Origin: Madurella fahalii | Lineage: Eukaryota; Ascomycota; Sordariomycetes; Sordariales | DNA length: 64,000 bases | Direction: 5' to 3' | Assembly (NCBI GenBank): GCA_029876055.1 | Contig: CM056874.1 | Location: 3,782,001 to 3,846,000, forward strand | Shown: positions 10,333-21,440 of the stretch, piece after piece | Numbering within the stretch: the stretch's first letter is position 1 | Layout of the letters: every line of letters begins with the position of its first letter | Notes under the pieces: generated by a model | The model's database searches: none | What the model was told of the DNA's origin: nothing | The model's input: the letters and a program-made list of their open reading frames with translations, nothing else | Made by a program: the position numbers and the translations under genes

Positions 10333-12311
10333 ATGCTGTCCTCGCCCCCCAACGATCTGGTCCTTGCCGTGCGCTTTGCACCACTGCTTCGAGCTGATCT
10401 TGATTTGGTCAACATAGTGAGATCCGCAGGCATACTTGTGAGTAATAGCCCACCGACCCATTGCTTCATGCTCAGGGTTCTAATACATATACTGTTCCGA
10501 TGTAGCTTTTTGCATACCTTGCCGGCCTGTTTGTCTACCGCTACTTCTTTCATCCGTTAGCAGGATTTCCGGGCCCAAGGCTCGCCCCGTTCAACAATGT
10601 ATGTATACAAGATCCTATTTCCCCTTTTCCTGTGCTGGGGGGGCACGTGACTGATTCCTACCATTGCAGGCGCTGTGGTTCTGGACTCTGCTCAGGGGTA
10701 GAGCACCTTGGGTGAACCATTCCTGGCACAAGAGATACGGTACGGTGAACCCTTGTCGTGTCTGCATCCTTACACTAACGGTCGGCCACAAGGTCCCGTG
10801 GTACGAATCGGCGTAAATCATCTCAGCTTCTCTACCCATGCTGCCCAGAAAACTATTTACGGTTTCGGCACCAAGGAGGTTCCGTCTTTCACGAAGGACC
10901 CGGAATTCTCCACTCCCGAGGTTGATGGCACAGTCAACATCATCGTTGAAATTGACAGGAAAGAGCACGCCCGCATGCGTCGCATGCTGAGCTATGCCTT
11001 CAGTAATACGAACCTGTACAACCACGAACATGTTATCACACGACGCACGGATGAGATGCTCGATCGCTTTCACGGCCTGCAGGAGGAAGACGGCAAGAAG
11101 GGCATCAATTTTGTCAAGTGGTCATACTACGTGACATACGATATCATGGGTGAGCGGATTTCAAACAGACTATGGCCATCACAGGGCATCGACTAACAGA
11201 ACGTGTTATAATTAACTAGGAGAAATGTGTTTCGGCGATCTCTGGGATGTGCAAACCGCAAAGCAACCGCAGGGAAAGTTCCACTGGGCCGACGTAATCA
11301 CTGCCACAACCAACGTGAACGATATGCTTCGAGCGATTTGTGTCATCCCCGGCTTGTTCAGCCTGGTGACCTGGTACATGCCCAAGAGCCTGCAGGACAC
11401 CATCGTTCGCCATGCCGAGTACGCGAATGAGTACACTCAGGCGTAAGAAGCATTGCTACTATCCCTATGAGGCCTTCGAATCCGCGCTAACCTAGCATTC
11501 TCCGCAAAGCCGCCTCGCGATGAAGACGGAGCGCAAAGATTTCCTCTACCACATGCTCAGCGACAAGAACCTTCCCCGGCCGGCCGACAGCGAGATCGCC
11601 TCGCACTTCCAGGCCCTCATGCTTGCCGGCAGCATCACCACCGCAACCTTCCTGCCGGGGACCCTCTACTATCTCTGCAAGAACCCAGACAAACGCGCCC
11701 GCCTCGTCAACGAGATCCGCAGCCGGTTCCCCACGGCAGCCGACATTAACGGCAGAGCGCTGGTTAACGACTGCCCCTATCTAGATGCGGTATGCCAAGA
11801 GAGCTTGCGCATCTATCCGCCCGCCGGCGCCGCGCATCTGACCAGGATCGTCCCCGAGGGCGGGTGCGACATTGCCGGGTACTGGGTGCCCGGAGGGGTA
11901 AGTCGCGTTCGGCAATTTTTGGTGAATCGGGATTTTGCTGATAACTCCTCGCTTTTGCGTTCTCCCGAAAAACAGACCCGCGTCTCGGTCCACCCGTGGT
12001 CCGTCGTCCGCGACGAAGCCAACTATCACGCGCCGGACGAGTTCATCCCCGAGCGCTGGCTCCCCACCGAGCCCGAGGGTCGGCGGGGCGACAGGCTCGA
12101 GACCAACCTGCCCTTCTCGTCCGGCCCGAGGGGCTGTCTGGGGAAGAATTTGGCCTACCTCGAGATGCGCATCATCTTGGCGAGGTTCTTCTGGCGCTAT
12201 GATATCAACTGGTTCGATACTAGCGTTGACTGGGAGCGGGATAGCATGGGGTACACCGTGTGGAAGAAGCCTGACTTGAGGTTTACGGTAACCCAAAGGG
12301 AGGACTTTTGA
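10333..12311 (+). CDS. Cytochrome P450 monooxygenase
   Basis: Seven exons: 10333-10437, 10506-10598, 10670-10739, 10793-11149, 11220-11442, 11510-11897 and 11976-12311, giving 523 aa. All introns are GT-AG and phase-consistent. The N-terminus has a membrane helix (LFAYLAGLFVYRYFF) followed by the proline-rich hinge HPLAGFPGPRLAP. Next come HKRYGPVVRIGVN, the K-helix ESLR in CQESLRIYPP, the PERW region, and the heme loop FSSGPRGCLG with the ligand Cys codon at 12135. It resembles the isotrichodermin C-15 hydroxylase group (CYP65-like) in the family-wide segments. The I-helix reads AGSITT, so the usual acidic residue is Ile. The last intron (78 nt) has no in-frame stop, so retention would add 26 residues. 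Substrate unknown. Confidence 0.9.
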
Positions 12312-12786
12312 ATTTGTGGGTGTGCAGGCGGCATTCTGGGGACTACTTAGGGATCAGGCAGGCGTAAGGGGTTAGAAAAAAAGGGTGTGGTTTGAAGTGT
12401 AAACTGATTAGACTAGACATGGCAGGCTTTCGCCGTGTTCGTTGGTGTGGGTACGTTGCAAGACAGAGACCGACTGCTATTGAAGATGTTCAAACCATTG
12501 AATTATATTTTACAGAGCCGACAAGTTAATCCAGGGTTTGAAGTGTTGACTGTAATAACGGCAGTATCAGGGTCGCTGCTAATGTTCAGCTTGTCCCTAA
12601 AGGTGAGCATTGGATTATTATTCTTCCTACACCGCTTTACCCAGGATGGGGTATGCCGGACCTTCTACCGCTAAATACATAGGAAAACCGTACCGCAAAG
12701 GCCGGGTGAAAAACCTATAGCAACAAGTAGTAGACGCCAGTTAGTTGCAAAAGAAAGGAAGGCCTTATAGAAGGCCCTGAAGACTC
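12312..12786. other. P450 3' flank and possible retroelement 3' tail
   Basis: No gene is supported. The right part adjoins the LINE fragment and may include its degenerate 3' untranslated tail. Confidence 0.4.
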
Positions 12787-13345
12787 CTAGTCTTCGGCTT
12801 CCAGTTCTAGCCGTCGAGCCAGGCTATATTCCATCAAGCGGCCCGAATCCATCAGCCAGCCCAAAACCCTCCTTAATAGCCTGAGGTTCCGGGGGCCATT
12901 GCCCTGTAATACAAGGCTAAGGTCCCGGTGGGTTCGAATTTCTGACCTCGGCCAGATTCTAGGCTTCGGTGGTATCGGGCACCACACAACAAGGTGCTCC
13001 ACTGTCTCCCGGCCCTCCCTACAGCTACAGTAGGGAGTAGGGAGGTTTGGGACCCCGTGCTGGAAAAGGAAGTCCCGTAGGCCAATAGTCCTTGTCCGTG
13101 CCTGTACTAGTAGGGAGCTCTGGGCTTTGGTGAGGTCCTGGTGCTTTCGAAGGGTCCTATTGGTAAACAGTAGTTCAGGGGGACCTTCGTCGGCCAGCCT
13201 GGTAGGCCGGCCTCCGACCCCCTTTTTCTAACGTGCCTCCCAAGCTCTGCTCAACGCTTCTTCGGCTGTAGGTCCCTGATCCTGGTCCCGACTCTGGGCC
13301 TGGCTTTGTTCCCTCCCCTAGCTTGCCCACTGGCTGATAGTAATA
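12787..13345 (-). mobile_element. Degenerate Tad1-like non-LTR retrotransposon fragment (ORF2 C-terminus)
   Basis: Reading the minus strand, one frame gives AEEALSRAWEAR, a stop, then RPTRLADEGPPELLFTNRTL, a helical block (KHQDLTKAQSSLLVQARTRT) and IGLRDFLFQHGVPNLP. It ends with a CSC...EHLVVWCP knuckle and a tail to the stop at 12787. This order (RNase H tail, basic helical block, CCHC-like knuckle with VEHLVxxCP) is characteristic of ORF2 of fungal Tad1/LINE elements. Only about the last 180 codons remain, with one nonsense codon near 13228, so the copy is 5'-truncated and dead, as is usual for LINE insertions. Confidence 0.7.
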
Positions 13346-13399
13346 GCGGCTTTTTCAGATATTGTCAGCTGTTGTGATAATGAAGTGGGGGATAGTGCA

Positions 13400-13830
13400 C
13401 TGGCCGGATAGCACTCTAAGACAACTCTGGGACTTCGGGTCCGGCGGTGTAGGTCCGGGGTATCGGGTTCCCGGCCCTCCGGGCTGGATCAGGTGATCGG
13501 ACTGAGAACCCACTTTTTTTTCTGTATTTAAGACTGTCCTGACTGTCGACCTCGACAGTCAAGGACAATCAAGATCAACAGTTCAACCAATTCTTTCTTT
13601 CGATTTGCTTGCTCCATTGGGAGCTGTCTTTACGGCCTCCCTCTAATCAGAGGGAGTCCTGCCTGTCTTTGTTGCTACTTTGGTCCAAGCCACGTTGCTG
13701 GGAATCCTGGTTTGTTGTCGGGTTTCTCAGTCGTTGTTCCTCCCCTTGTTTTGTTATCTTGTTGTTTTGTTGATGGAGTGGATGTGTGTTTTCCGCTCCA
13801 TTTCAGTAAGGTGAGCATTAGAGTAGCCGC
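13400..13830. repeat. Palindrome-bearing repeat family, copy C
   Basis: This contains a near-perfect 20-bp palindrome at 13637-13656 (CTCCCTCT-AATC-AGAGGGAG). It is followed about 130 bp later by a GTGGATGTGTGTTTTCC...CCATTTCAG block that matches the end of copies at 49.3-49.7 kb and 50.6-51.0 kb. A TATTTAAG motif lies upstream of the palindrome. It could be a solo LTR or a non-autonomous element; its relation to the adjoining LINE fragment is unclear. Confidence 0.45.
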
Positions 13831-14259
13831 CAGGTTTAGGGATTTGTGATTTCCTTTATTTGAATCATGTAATGCTCCTTGTTGGTGCCCGTTAGGAAAC
13901 CAGCGAGTACGTACATCGTCGCTTTCAGGTGGTGCATGCCCCTGATCACACCCAACCCAAGTTCAGCTGGCCCCGTGCGACATCCAATCGACGCAGATCT
14001 ACGGTTGAGCCAAGAATGCATTTACTGCCATATACGACGCAAAGAGCGCAATCGCACCTTTTATCCGCTACGTTACGTCGTTGCTAAGTGGGCGGGCTCA
14101 TGATGATGTCAATGACATGACGTAGCACATGACGATCACCAACTACGGTATAATACCACTCACGCTCGACCAACCTCGAAAGCTCGCCGAAACCAACACA
14201 GATTCCAATTGAATCCTCACTAAACACATTGAAACGGCAAACCATACTCTGCAGTCACC

Positions 14260-14636
14260 ATGTCTGACCCCCACCCGCAAGGAGGCAACCTTTTCGATAT
14301 GGCCAAGGAGGGCACCAAAGGTCCGGGTACCTTGACTCTTCGATCCTCATCCCGGAAAATAATATTAACTAATTGGGATTCACAGTCCCCGAAGATGCAG
14401 CAAAGCCCAACGTGATCCCGGCCGGCGAGAAACCCAGTCAGAAAGGAGAGGGGAGCGCAGGCGGTCTTGGGGTATCCGACAACACAATGGGAGCCAGCTC
14501 GCTTCCCGAGATCGTGAGTGCCGCTGGAGGACAACTTCCCGAGGACGTTGGGCAGAAGTATAGCAGGGCCGGCGGCAAGGAGCGAGGGGAGCAGCAGACC
14601 ACTCCGCATGGCGGACGAAACCAGCCTTCGCATTAG
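14260..14636 (+). CDS. Small hydrophilic conserved fungal protein, unknown function
   Basis: Two exons, 14260-14320 and 14386-14636, with a 65-nt intron carrying an ATTAACTAAT branch site and CACAG acceptor. The product is 103 aa (MSDPHPQGGNLFDMAKEGTK|VPEDAAKP...). An alternative GTACCT donor six bases downstream (exon 1 to 14326) also keeps frame and would add two residues. The protein is Gly/Glu/Lys-rich with no TM segment, signal or recognised domain; it looks intrinsically disordered. The opening resembles short hypothetical proteins of Sordariomycetes that I cannot name. Function unknown. Confidence 0.6.
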
Positions 14637-15569
14637 AATTGGGAGATTCGAATTCACCAAAATAGACTTATCACATAAAGCTTCATCCACACACACACAC
14701 ACTTGGAGTGGTGAAAGAAGGTGTCATGGACGATGCCGATCAGGGGAAATAAGTATCTACTGTATCGAGAGTTTGGGTAGGCGATCTCGTCTGAACCCTA
14801 ATTTACAGCCGATCTAGTAACTGTGGCGGATTTGAATGCTCACGATCCCTGTTCGTCATCGCACATATCTTGGGCCTCGACCAGTCGTTTCTAGACTTGG
14901 AAGTGACCCGTCGGATGGACTGTATATTTTTGCTGACCTTCGTTGGCTTCGGTTAAACTCTTAGTGCCTTTACCTAATATTGGGCTAGATATGCTAATAA
15001 CCTAGCAAGGCAATTAAAAGAGCAAGTGACCGCCTCTGGGTGATACTAGTTGAATGGCCCTCTTCTGAATCCACTAGAGACTATGCAGATGATCGGAACG
15101 TCAATGTTCATGTTCAATCGCAACATGAATATTAAACACCAACGACGGCAATCCGCGGTTCCTTCCAGGGCTGTCTTTTGCTCGCAGCCAAGAGATTCAG
15201 GTCTTTGGGCGCTGTATTACTCGGGGGTCTAGCCGACGCAATATGGAATCGAGGCTTTGGGCCAAAACTAGATTGAGCTGGCTGCCTCGTAATCCCGTCG
15301 TACCCGTGTCCTCAAGGTTGTGATACCTGGCTACTCCACACAATGAGAACGCCGACACACAAAACCGCCAGCACAGCTTCTTTCCACCATCTATAAAACG
15401 CCTCGACGTCCACGTTGACGGGGAACGCATCTCCAATGTCACCTCACAACCCAGCTCAGGGCAATCGACGAAGCAAACACGAACCCCAATTAGTTGTGAC
15501 TACCTAACCTTAGCGAGGCAGGAAAACCGTAACTCAAACGCTCGGCGCAGGCAAGTCCAGTGGAACAAA
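14637..15569. other. Intergenic, no supported gene
   Basis: Contains a short (CA)n tract at about 14690-14701. No convincing reading frame or RNA gene is seen. Confidence 0.5.
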
Positions 15570-15737
15570 ATGCCCAACCCAACAGCTGGAGCACCAATGA
15601 TCCATGACCGAGACGTCATGCTTAAGGACACTAAACAACGCCAGTATACCTGCGTTTGCTATTGTCTATGCGACGAGCCCGTCCCCGTCAAGGGCACGTA
15701 CTGCGGGAACTGCGCCAACGAGAATCACAAAGAGTAG
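15570..15737 (+). CDS. Putative 55-aa Cys-rich microprotein
   Basis: An ATG at 15570 opens a 56-codon frame ending in TAG at 15735-15737. The C-terminal half has CVCYCLCDEPVP followed by YCGNC and a charged tail (ANENHKE). Four alternating cysteines (28, 30, 32, 34) plus a CxxC pair (45, 48) look like a compact metal-binding or half-RING motif. There is no signal peptide, so it is probably intracellular. Short fungal proteins with this CxCxCxC...CxxC layout exist as hypotheticals; I do not recognise a function. It might also be the last exon of a longer gene. Confidence 0.45.
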   Translation: MPNPTAGAPMIHDRDVMLKDTKQRQYTCVCYCLCDEPVPVKGTYCGNCANENHKE

Positions 15738-16667
15738 ATTTGCTTGCTTAACATAGAAACATCTGCCTGAAGCATCTGCAGAGGGCATGCTGGCTTTTGG
15801 CGCTGGTGTGGGATTGGGAGAATTGTCGTCGGCATGCCAGCCGTCTAATAGGCGATTTGCCGGCAACGTGTTTGAAGGAGTGGGATATGTAAAGGAATTC
15901 CCGAGACATGATGATGGAGAGCCAAGCCCAATGTGTCTATGCTGGCGTGCAAATGACTGAGACGCTTAAGCGAGGCAGCCAGCATGACTTGACTCTGACT
16001 TGTGCCTTTGGTCGACCGCTTGTCGGGGAATAGGATGGTTTGGGAGAATAGGCGGTGTATTAGTACCTGCGTAATTGAAGTTGAATCAAATGAATTATTG
16101 CACCGGCACTGAGTGCTGTCTGGCAAGAACATGCGCTGTGATTTCATCGACCTTCACAAGCCGAACCTACGGACAAGCGCCAAATATGGCGCTTGCCTGC
16201 ATGATTGACATGGGACGTCACCAGAGGGCCAACTCAGAAACAACCCTACTCTCCTCTGAGTCGTTGTACTTGATGCGTATCCAGAACAGTAGCCCGAATG
16301 AACGGCGCTAGGTCGTTCATAAAGAAAGATGGCGGCTCCAGAAGCGTCCCACTTGCCACCAACGTCGTCGTACTGGTTCTCCCCTTCCCTAGGGAGGCGC
16401 ACCGCCGTTGCACTGTAACGGCGCGGTGTCTGTGGATGTCATCTACGATGGGCTTTCCAAAGAAGTCGTTGGCCAATCATCCATGAAAGGTGCACGTTGT
16501 ATTATTTTGTGAGAGATGAAGCGCTCTGTTGAGCCAATCCTCTCGAATACCCTATGGCTACTCTCCGTTCACCGACGTGGATCCCGAGTCGCAACCACGC
16601 TGCTCCTCGTTCACCCGGAGAGACGAGTCCACAAGGCCAAGGCTGTAGGAACTCTGGAGCGAGGGGC
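15738..16667. other. Intergenic, no supported gene
   Basis: Only short overlapping frames. It includes the 3' flank of the minus-strand gene that ends at 16668. Confidence 0.5.
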
Positions 16668-17322
16668 TCAGGTTGCGTCTTTATCATCGGTATCACACGC
16701 ATCCCACTTAGAGATTATCCGGACCATCTGCTCCATCTTCTTCCTCAGTTTTCTAAGCGGAATGTGGTGATAGGAGACGAGAACTGGCTCGCAAGGGAAA
16801 TATCGTGACGGCATCCTCAATCTGTCGAGGAATGCCGAGGGAATGCGAGCGGTGTAGAAATAGAGGCTGGGGTTATCTGTATCAAGAGCAAGGAGTTGAA
16901 CCTTCAACCTGATTCAGCAAAAGGTAAACCGACAATCCCCAAGTAGAGAGACATACCCTAAACCATGCCTGAGTATCTTGGGAGGAACTAGTATTGCGCC
17001 GCTCTCCTTGAGCCAAGGCAATCAATACGGCTACGATATATGGGTCTTCTACTCTATTGCTTGGTCGAAAGTGGTGACGCGGTCCTATTCGAAAACGGTC
17101 TAGGGTCTGGAGCTCGAGATAGGCAAGGGTGGGGGCTTCGGCAGACGGGGAGCGCGAGAAGACGGCGTCATCTCGAAGAGGAATCGCAAATTGATCAAAC
17201 AAGAATGAAAGGTCGTAGCTGTCGGAACGATAAACTTTGTTAGCAACGCTCGTGATCCGTTCACATTCTAGGCTATCTTGCGATGTGTACTTGCTGAAAC
17301 CATCTTGGTATATTGTACTCGT
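16668..17322 (-). CDS. Conserved fungal protein of unknown function (5' end unresolved)
   Basis: Two exons are supported, about 16957-17322 and 16668-16901, joined by a 55-nt intron (16902-16956) giving WFR|VQLLALDTDNPSLY. At least 199 residues are coded. The first exon carries YQDGFSKYT, LECERITSVANKVYR, SYDLSFLFDQFAIPLRDD, SPSAEAPTLAYLELQTLDR and HHFRPSNRVEDPYIVAVLIA. The second has LYFYTARIPSAFLDRL and PSRYFPCEPVLVSYHHIPL. I know similar blocks from an uncharacterised Sordariomycete family, with no function attached. The exon opens after a TAG at 17323-17325 that would serve as acceptor. No ATG lies in this frame above it, so at least one upstream exon is missing. A frame beginning MSLSTSAAIREAA near 17420 may contribute but no donor fits. 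Confidence 0.6.
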
Positions 17323-17857
17323 CTAGGAGGTCTTCAACTACCCAGGCGCCGGACGATGCTTTATGTGGTCGAAGGAGACGATCTGCGGCCTCACGGATAG
17401 CTGCTGAAGTCGACAGGCTCATGGCTGCTCTAGGCGCTGCGTTGTCCTTGGTGTGCTGATCGGATTTGCCCGCGCTAGAGCTTCGTTTCGAAGGTTTAAA
17501 AACAAATTGGCAGCACAAAAGCTGCAACTGTACAGACGTCCATCGTATCGGATGGACAAACAGACGGGTTCTGGGATATTGCCGTAAGACGTGGTTGATC
17601 GATTGCGGCTCTGGCGGTTGGATGGGATAGACGACAGGCGGGAACACTCCGACTGAAGACGCGCCTGTGGATCTTCGGCCTTCATGTCTGTGGGACCGGG
17701 TGCTGGGGAACATCTGTCTTCTGGACCTTGTTGTAATGCTGGTAGTGTCATCTTATGCGTGGCGAGCGGATTGATATGACCGGCCGTAATCGGTTGGCGG
17801 TGTCGAAGTGTAAGTTGAGCAAGCGAACAAACCTGTAATTCCTTATTATCTATTATA

Positions 17858-17882
17858 ACCCTAACCCTAATTCTAATTACAA
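17858..17882 (+). repeat. Short interstitial telomere-like tract
   Basis: TAACCCTAACCCTAA plus degenerate neighbours (TTCTAATTACAA) is about 2.5 units of the fungal telomere repeat (TTAGGG on the other strand). Too short to be a telomere; it may be chance or a repair scar. Confidence 0.3.
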
Positions 17883-18089
17883 CCAGCCACAGCCAGCCAC
17901 AGCCACATCTCCCTCCATTACCTTCCCACCAGACAATTGTCTTTGCAGAGAAGCGGATTTGGTATCAAGGCACAAGTGAGAGGTCCTGCCTGATAACTAT
18001 CATTTAGTGGGCAATACAGCCTGTGCTTCCCTATTCTCATCCTTATCACCTCAGCTTCTTTCCTGTCGTCTTAACCAGCATGAAAGCAT

Positions 18090-18502
18090 AAACCATACTT
18101 GGCGCTGACTCTTGAGGACCTGAGGGTCGGGTCGGCGGTTTGTTGAGATGGCATGAGACCGAAGAGTCCTGGCGCCACCAGGCTGGTGGGGATTCCAGGG
18201 AGGATAGTGATTCTGATGATGATATGGAAGAGTAGCCTTATGCAGGAACATCCTCTAATGATGCTGCGGTGGAGATTCTGTATTTTTATGCCAAATCATT
18301 TCTGGTCATGGATGAGGAAGTGCGAAGCTGGGCCATTCATAAGGAAACATGGAATGTATTAAGCACCTACGACCTAATTCGTGGTGAATTAATTACTCTA
18401 TCGGAAGCCTGGGGTTGTGCTGTGATCTCCCGAGACGAGCTGTCAAGCGTGAAATCCGAGGACCGGAAGCCTTGCGCTATCGAAGACGTGCGGGACGCTT
18501 AG
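18090..18502 (+). pseudogene. Possible degraded coding relic, acidic region
   Basis: One frame reads EGRVGGLLRWHETEESWRHQ, an acidic stretch REDSDSDDDMEE, a TAG, then PYAGTSSNDAAVEILYFYAK and a further 70 residues to a stop at 18502. Composition and codon use after the stop look protein-like. The interrupting TAG could be a CAG-to-TAG change. No family recognised, no good start codon. Confidence 0.3.
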
Positions 18503-18666
18503 GTACTAGTATCTACTTAGTAGCACAGCAAGTTGGGTATGCTGGCGCGGCAACAATCGCTGGCCATTGATCCCTCACACTCGTTATACTCCATAATATC
18601 AGTGCCTTCCTGCACTCGAGAGCAACGCTAAAACCTCCTTCGCTGTTAAGCAGAAGTTCAAGCTTG

Positions 18667-19466
18667 TCACCTTCGGCAATACATGATGGTGCTAGAGAAC
18701 ATGTAGTCGAGGTCCGGGAATGTGTAGCTGGCATAAGTGGCATCCATGACGGTGAAAGCAGCGAGCGGATCCTCTGACTGCGGGCTATGGTCGACAACCT
18801 TTTCCCATTCCTGTAGACTAGCACCAACGTAAATTCCGGGGAGAACCGTAAGCGCCTGGTTGTAGATATCGAGCTCCATATGGATGCCGAAGAGCAGGGT
18901 ATTCCCATCCACAAGTGCGAAGGCACCGGGGTCATCGACGACCTCGAGGCCGAGCCTGGCACAGAATTCTTTGTCTCTCTGCGTAAACCTCGGCTCCTGG
19001 ACCACGCATCTGATGTCTTGGCCGCTCCATAGCTCTGCACACTTGTCAGCAATTCAAAGCGTCGAGCAGCGGTGTTGGAAGGATGGGTGGCCCAACTCAA
19101 GTGGTCGACGATAAAGCAAAAAGCGGCAGTCTGCACATGCGCGGTCCGTCTCGCTTGGGCGCTGCCGTTGCTTGGCTCGAAGGGTCCCGGGCCAAGGCAG
19201 ACGGCTGTTCTGATGAGCGGGCGGCCCGGCTGGTTCCGGATGAGTTCCATTGCCGCCTTCATACGCTCCCACCATTCTAATACCTGCCAGTCGTTGGTGG
19301 CCGTCTTATGGTACCGCCACATATCGTCGACGGAAAACTTTGGGTTGGGGTTCGGGACGATGCCCTCGACTGGGAAATCGGCTCCGGCGTCTGCTGGTGC
19401 AGGAATGTTGCGAAGACGACGACCCTTGCGTTTAACTTGATTCCACTCGCCTTCCTGGCCAGCCAT
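18667..19466 (-). CDS. SRR1-like domain protein
   Basis: Exon 1 is 19097-19466 and exon 2 is 18667-19034. They are separated by a proposed 62-nt intron (donor GTTGGG, branch GCTGACA, acceptor GTGCAG), giving 245 aa and the junction VDHL|KLWSGQDIRCVVQEPRFT. The N-terminus is basic. AVCLGPGPFEPSNGSAQAR, then QEPRFTQRDKEFCARLGLEV and a final FSSTIMYCRR, fit the SRR1-like domain (PF07985), known from Arabidopsis SRR1 (clock/phytochrome signalling) and yeast Ber1 (microtubule-related). In filamentous fungi the family is broad and uncharacterised. The donor is not a strong consensus, so the exact boundary may differ by a few codons. The single frame continuing to 18513 on this strand is an artefact of ignoring the intron. 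Confidence 0.7.
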
Positions 19467-21440
19467 TGTGGCGATCGTGTCGGATTATGGGAGAGGAAAA
19501 TGAGTGGATACTGCTTGTAGCAAAGTCTCTATTGGGCAACTGAGGGTTCTGCAATTATAATGTTACTGTGCAAAATGTCAAATGCTGCCCAAGAGCCTCC
19601 TGCACAAGTTATCGAACATTAGGCGGGGCACCAAGGCGATAAGAAAACGATAAGCAGGTCCCTCCAAGCTCACCTCTGCCTGCCCTGCCTGAACCCATCG
19701 AAACCCTCTTCAATCCACTACCTCTTTACGGTATACGGAAGCCGAGCCCGGCTGATACAATCACCAACACCCATACCTAAGTTTGTCTCGTCCGTGTGCC
19801 GGCGATTTCTGATGCCACCTTCATTTCTCTCCCCTCCCGACAGTGCGGTAGGGTCAGCTTACCGATTCTTTGTTCGCTACTACGCATCAATTTTCGCGAC
19901 TGTCCGCCGACGCAGAGATCTTTCGAGTTGGCAGGCTAAATTATCGCGGTCAATTTACGTATTCTACTGTAGTATGAGGCGATTGTCCCCAGTCAACCTC
20001 CCCATGTTGGCGCGGTTGCTACAAAACATCTACTACGCACGCACAATGGACCCTGGCTCACTGCACATCTGCACATCTGCACATCTGGACGCATGAGCGC
20101 AATGCAAAGAATCTGAAATAGCCCGCAGCGTTGCACTCACGCACGGTGCCTGGGAGGCGTTGCACACCTAAGTGAAGCCGTGCTTTGTGCCACAGGCAGG
20201 AGCCGATCGAGAAAAACTGTCAGCGGAAACCGACCCCAATGGCCTGTGGAACATGACACAATTGGTTTCCGAATTGGGGTCCTGGGCGCTTAGCGCTGGC
20301 GAGAGGTTGGAGGAAAGGCGGGCAGAGTGGGGAGAATCTGATGTGACAGATCCCGGGCTAAACAAAACCGTTCCCTCTCTGCCGTGTAACACCATACCTT
20401 GGCGTCTTTCCGGATTTCGCACGCTCCAAGATGGCCCCCGCGGACCAGAGTCTGCTGGGGGCGCACCGACAGCTGTTGCGCCCTGGTCTGGTGAGGCGTT
20501 CACCACCATTTCCCGCGACCAGACCATGCAAAAAGGCGAGGATGCAGCTTTCGCCATCAGGGCATCGGGAGGAGCCTCTGCCTCTTCGACAGGCCCGATG
20601 GCAAACAGTGCGCAATGCGATCGGGTGCTGGCGCTGTCTGAGGACAGGGCTGTGCGACCACCGATTGGATGGGATGGTGGTGACTTTCTTAAAAGAGGGA
20701 GAGGGAAGGAAAGGGCTCCGGGACGACATTGGCCAGGTGGTTGACCTGCAATCGCCCTAGCCCAGCGACTCGCCAGCAGCCGAGCGGCGAGACGGCTTCG
20801 CCCATTGGCCGCAGCGGCATCGGGTGACAGGGGGTGGGAGGGTCGGCACCGCGCGGCTTGCGTCTCTGCAGCATGTTTCTCCGGCTATGAGTGGCCGGGC
20901 CGCCTCCAAGCATGTTGCTACCAAAGAGCCGTCCAGATTGGGTGGGCGCTGGCCGGCATGCGAAGATCGGGTTCTCTGCGCGCGGGGGGAGGATGCAATA
21001 TTAGTCGAGGTGACAGGCCTGGGCGGCTGGAGAGGAGAGGGGAATGGCTGCATTGGCTGATGCCGCCAGATATTACCCTCCCGCTGCCCAGCGGCCTTGT
21101 TCTTACCGTTCCCTTCTCTTAGTCTTGTTCGAATTGCATTTCAGAAGAAGTGTTCGATTGCGAGTCCCGGATTTCCCATCGATTGTTGTCGTGTTCGGTG
21201 GCTCGGCAACATCCAAGGCCACCGCCACTCTCACACAGCGCACACCGAGATCGACAGAGAGCTGAGATTTGGAAGGCGAGCGGCCGCGATTGAGAGATAA
21301 AAAGAGGCCGGACGGTTGATCAAGAGGAGGACATCTATGGGAAGTGGACGGGCGTCATCATAAACTCTGACGAGCCAACTTTTGCCGTTTCCTCGACTCT
21401 CCTTTTTTTTTTATATCTTTTTATCCACAGACCCTCCGCA
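19467..21440. other. Long intergenic region, no supported gene
   Basis: Promoter side of the SRR1-like gene (left) and of the copper-protein gene (right). It has a tandem CTGCACAT... run at about 20059-20085. A 573-nt open frame at 20172-20744 (+) and its antisense frames lack domain features and look like GC-rich chance frames. Confidence 0.45.

Noticed and set aside
12435..12674. 79-codon frame downstream of the P450
   Set aside because: Hydrophobic but short, in the P450 3' flank; no conservation I can name.
18513..18666. Continuation of the SRR1-like first-exon frame to 18513
   Set aside because: The SRR1 homology switches frame near 19035-19096, which a 62-nt intron explains; the long single frame loses similarity after that point.
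20172..20744. 190-codon open frame (+)
   Set aside because: No domain, biased GC composition, long frames on the other strand too; most likely chance.
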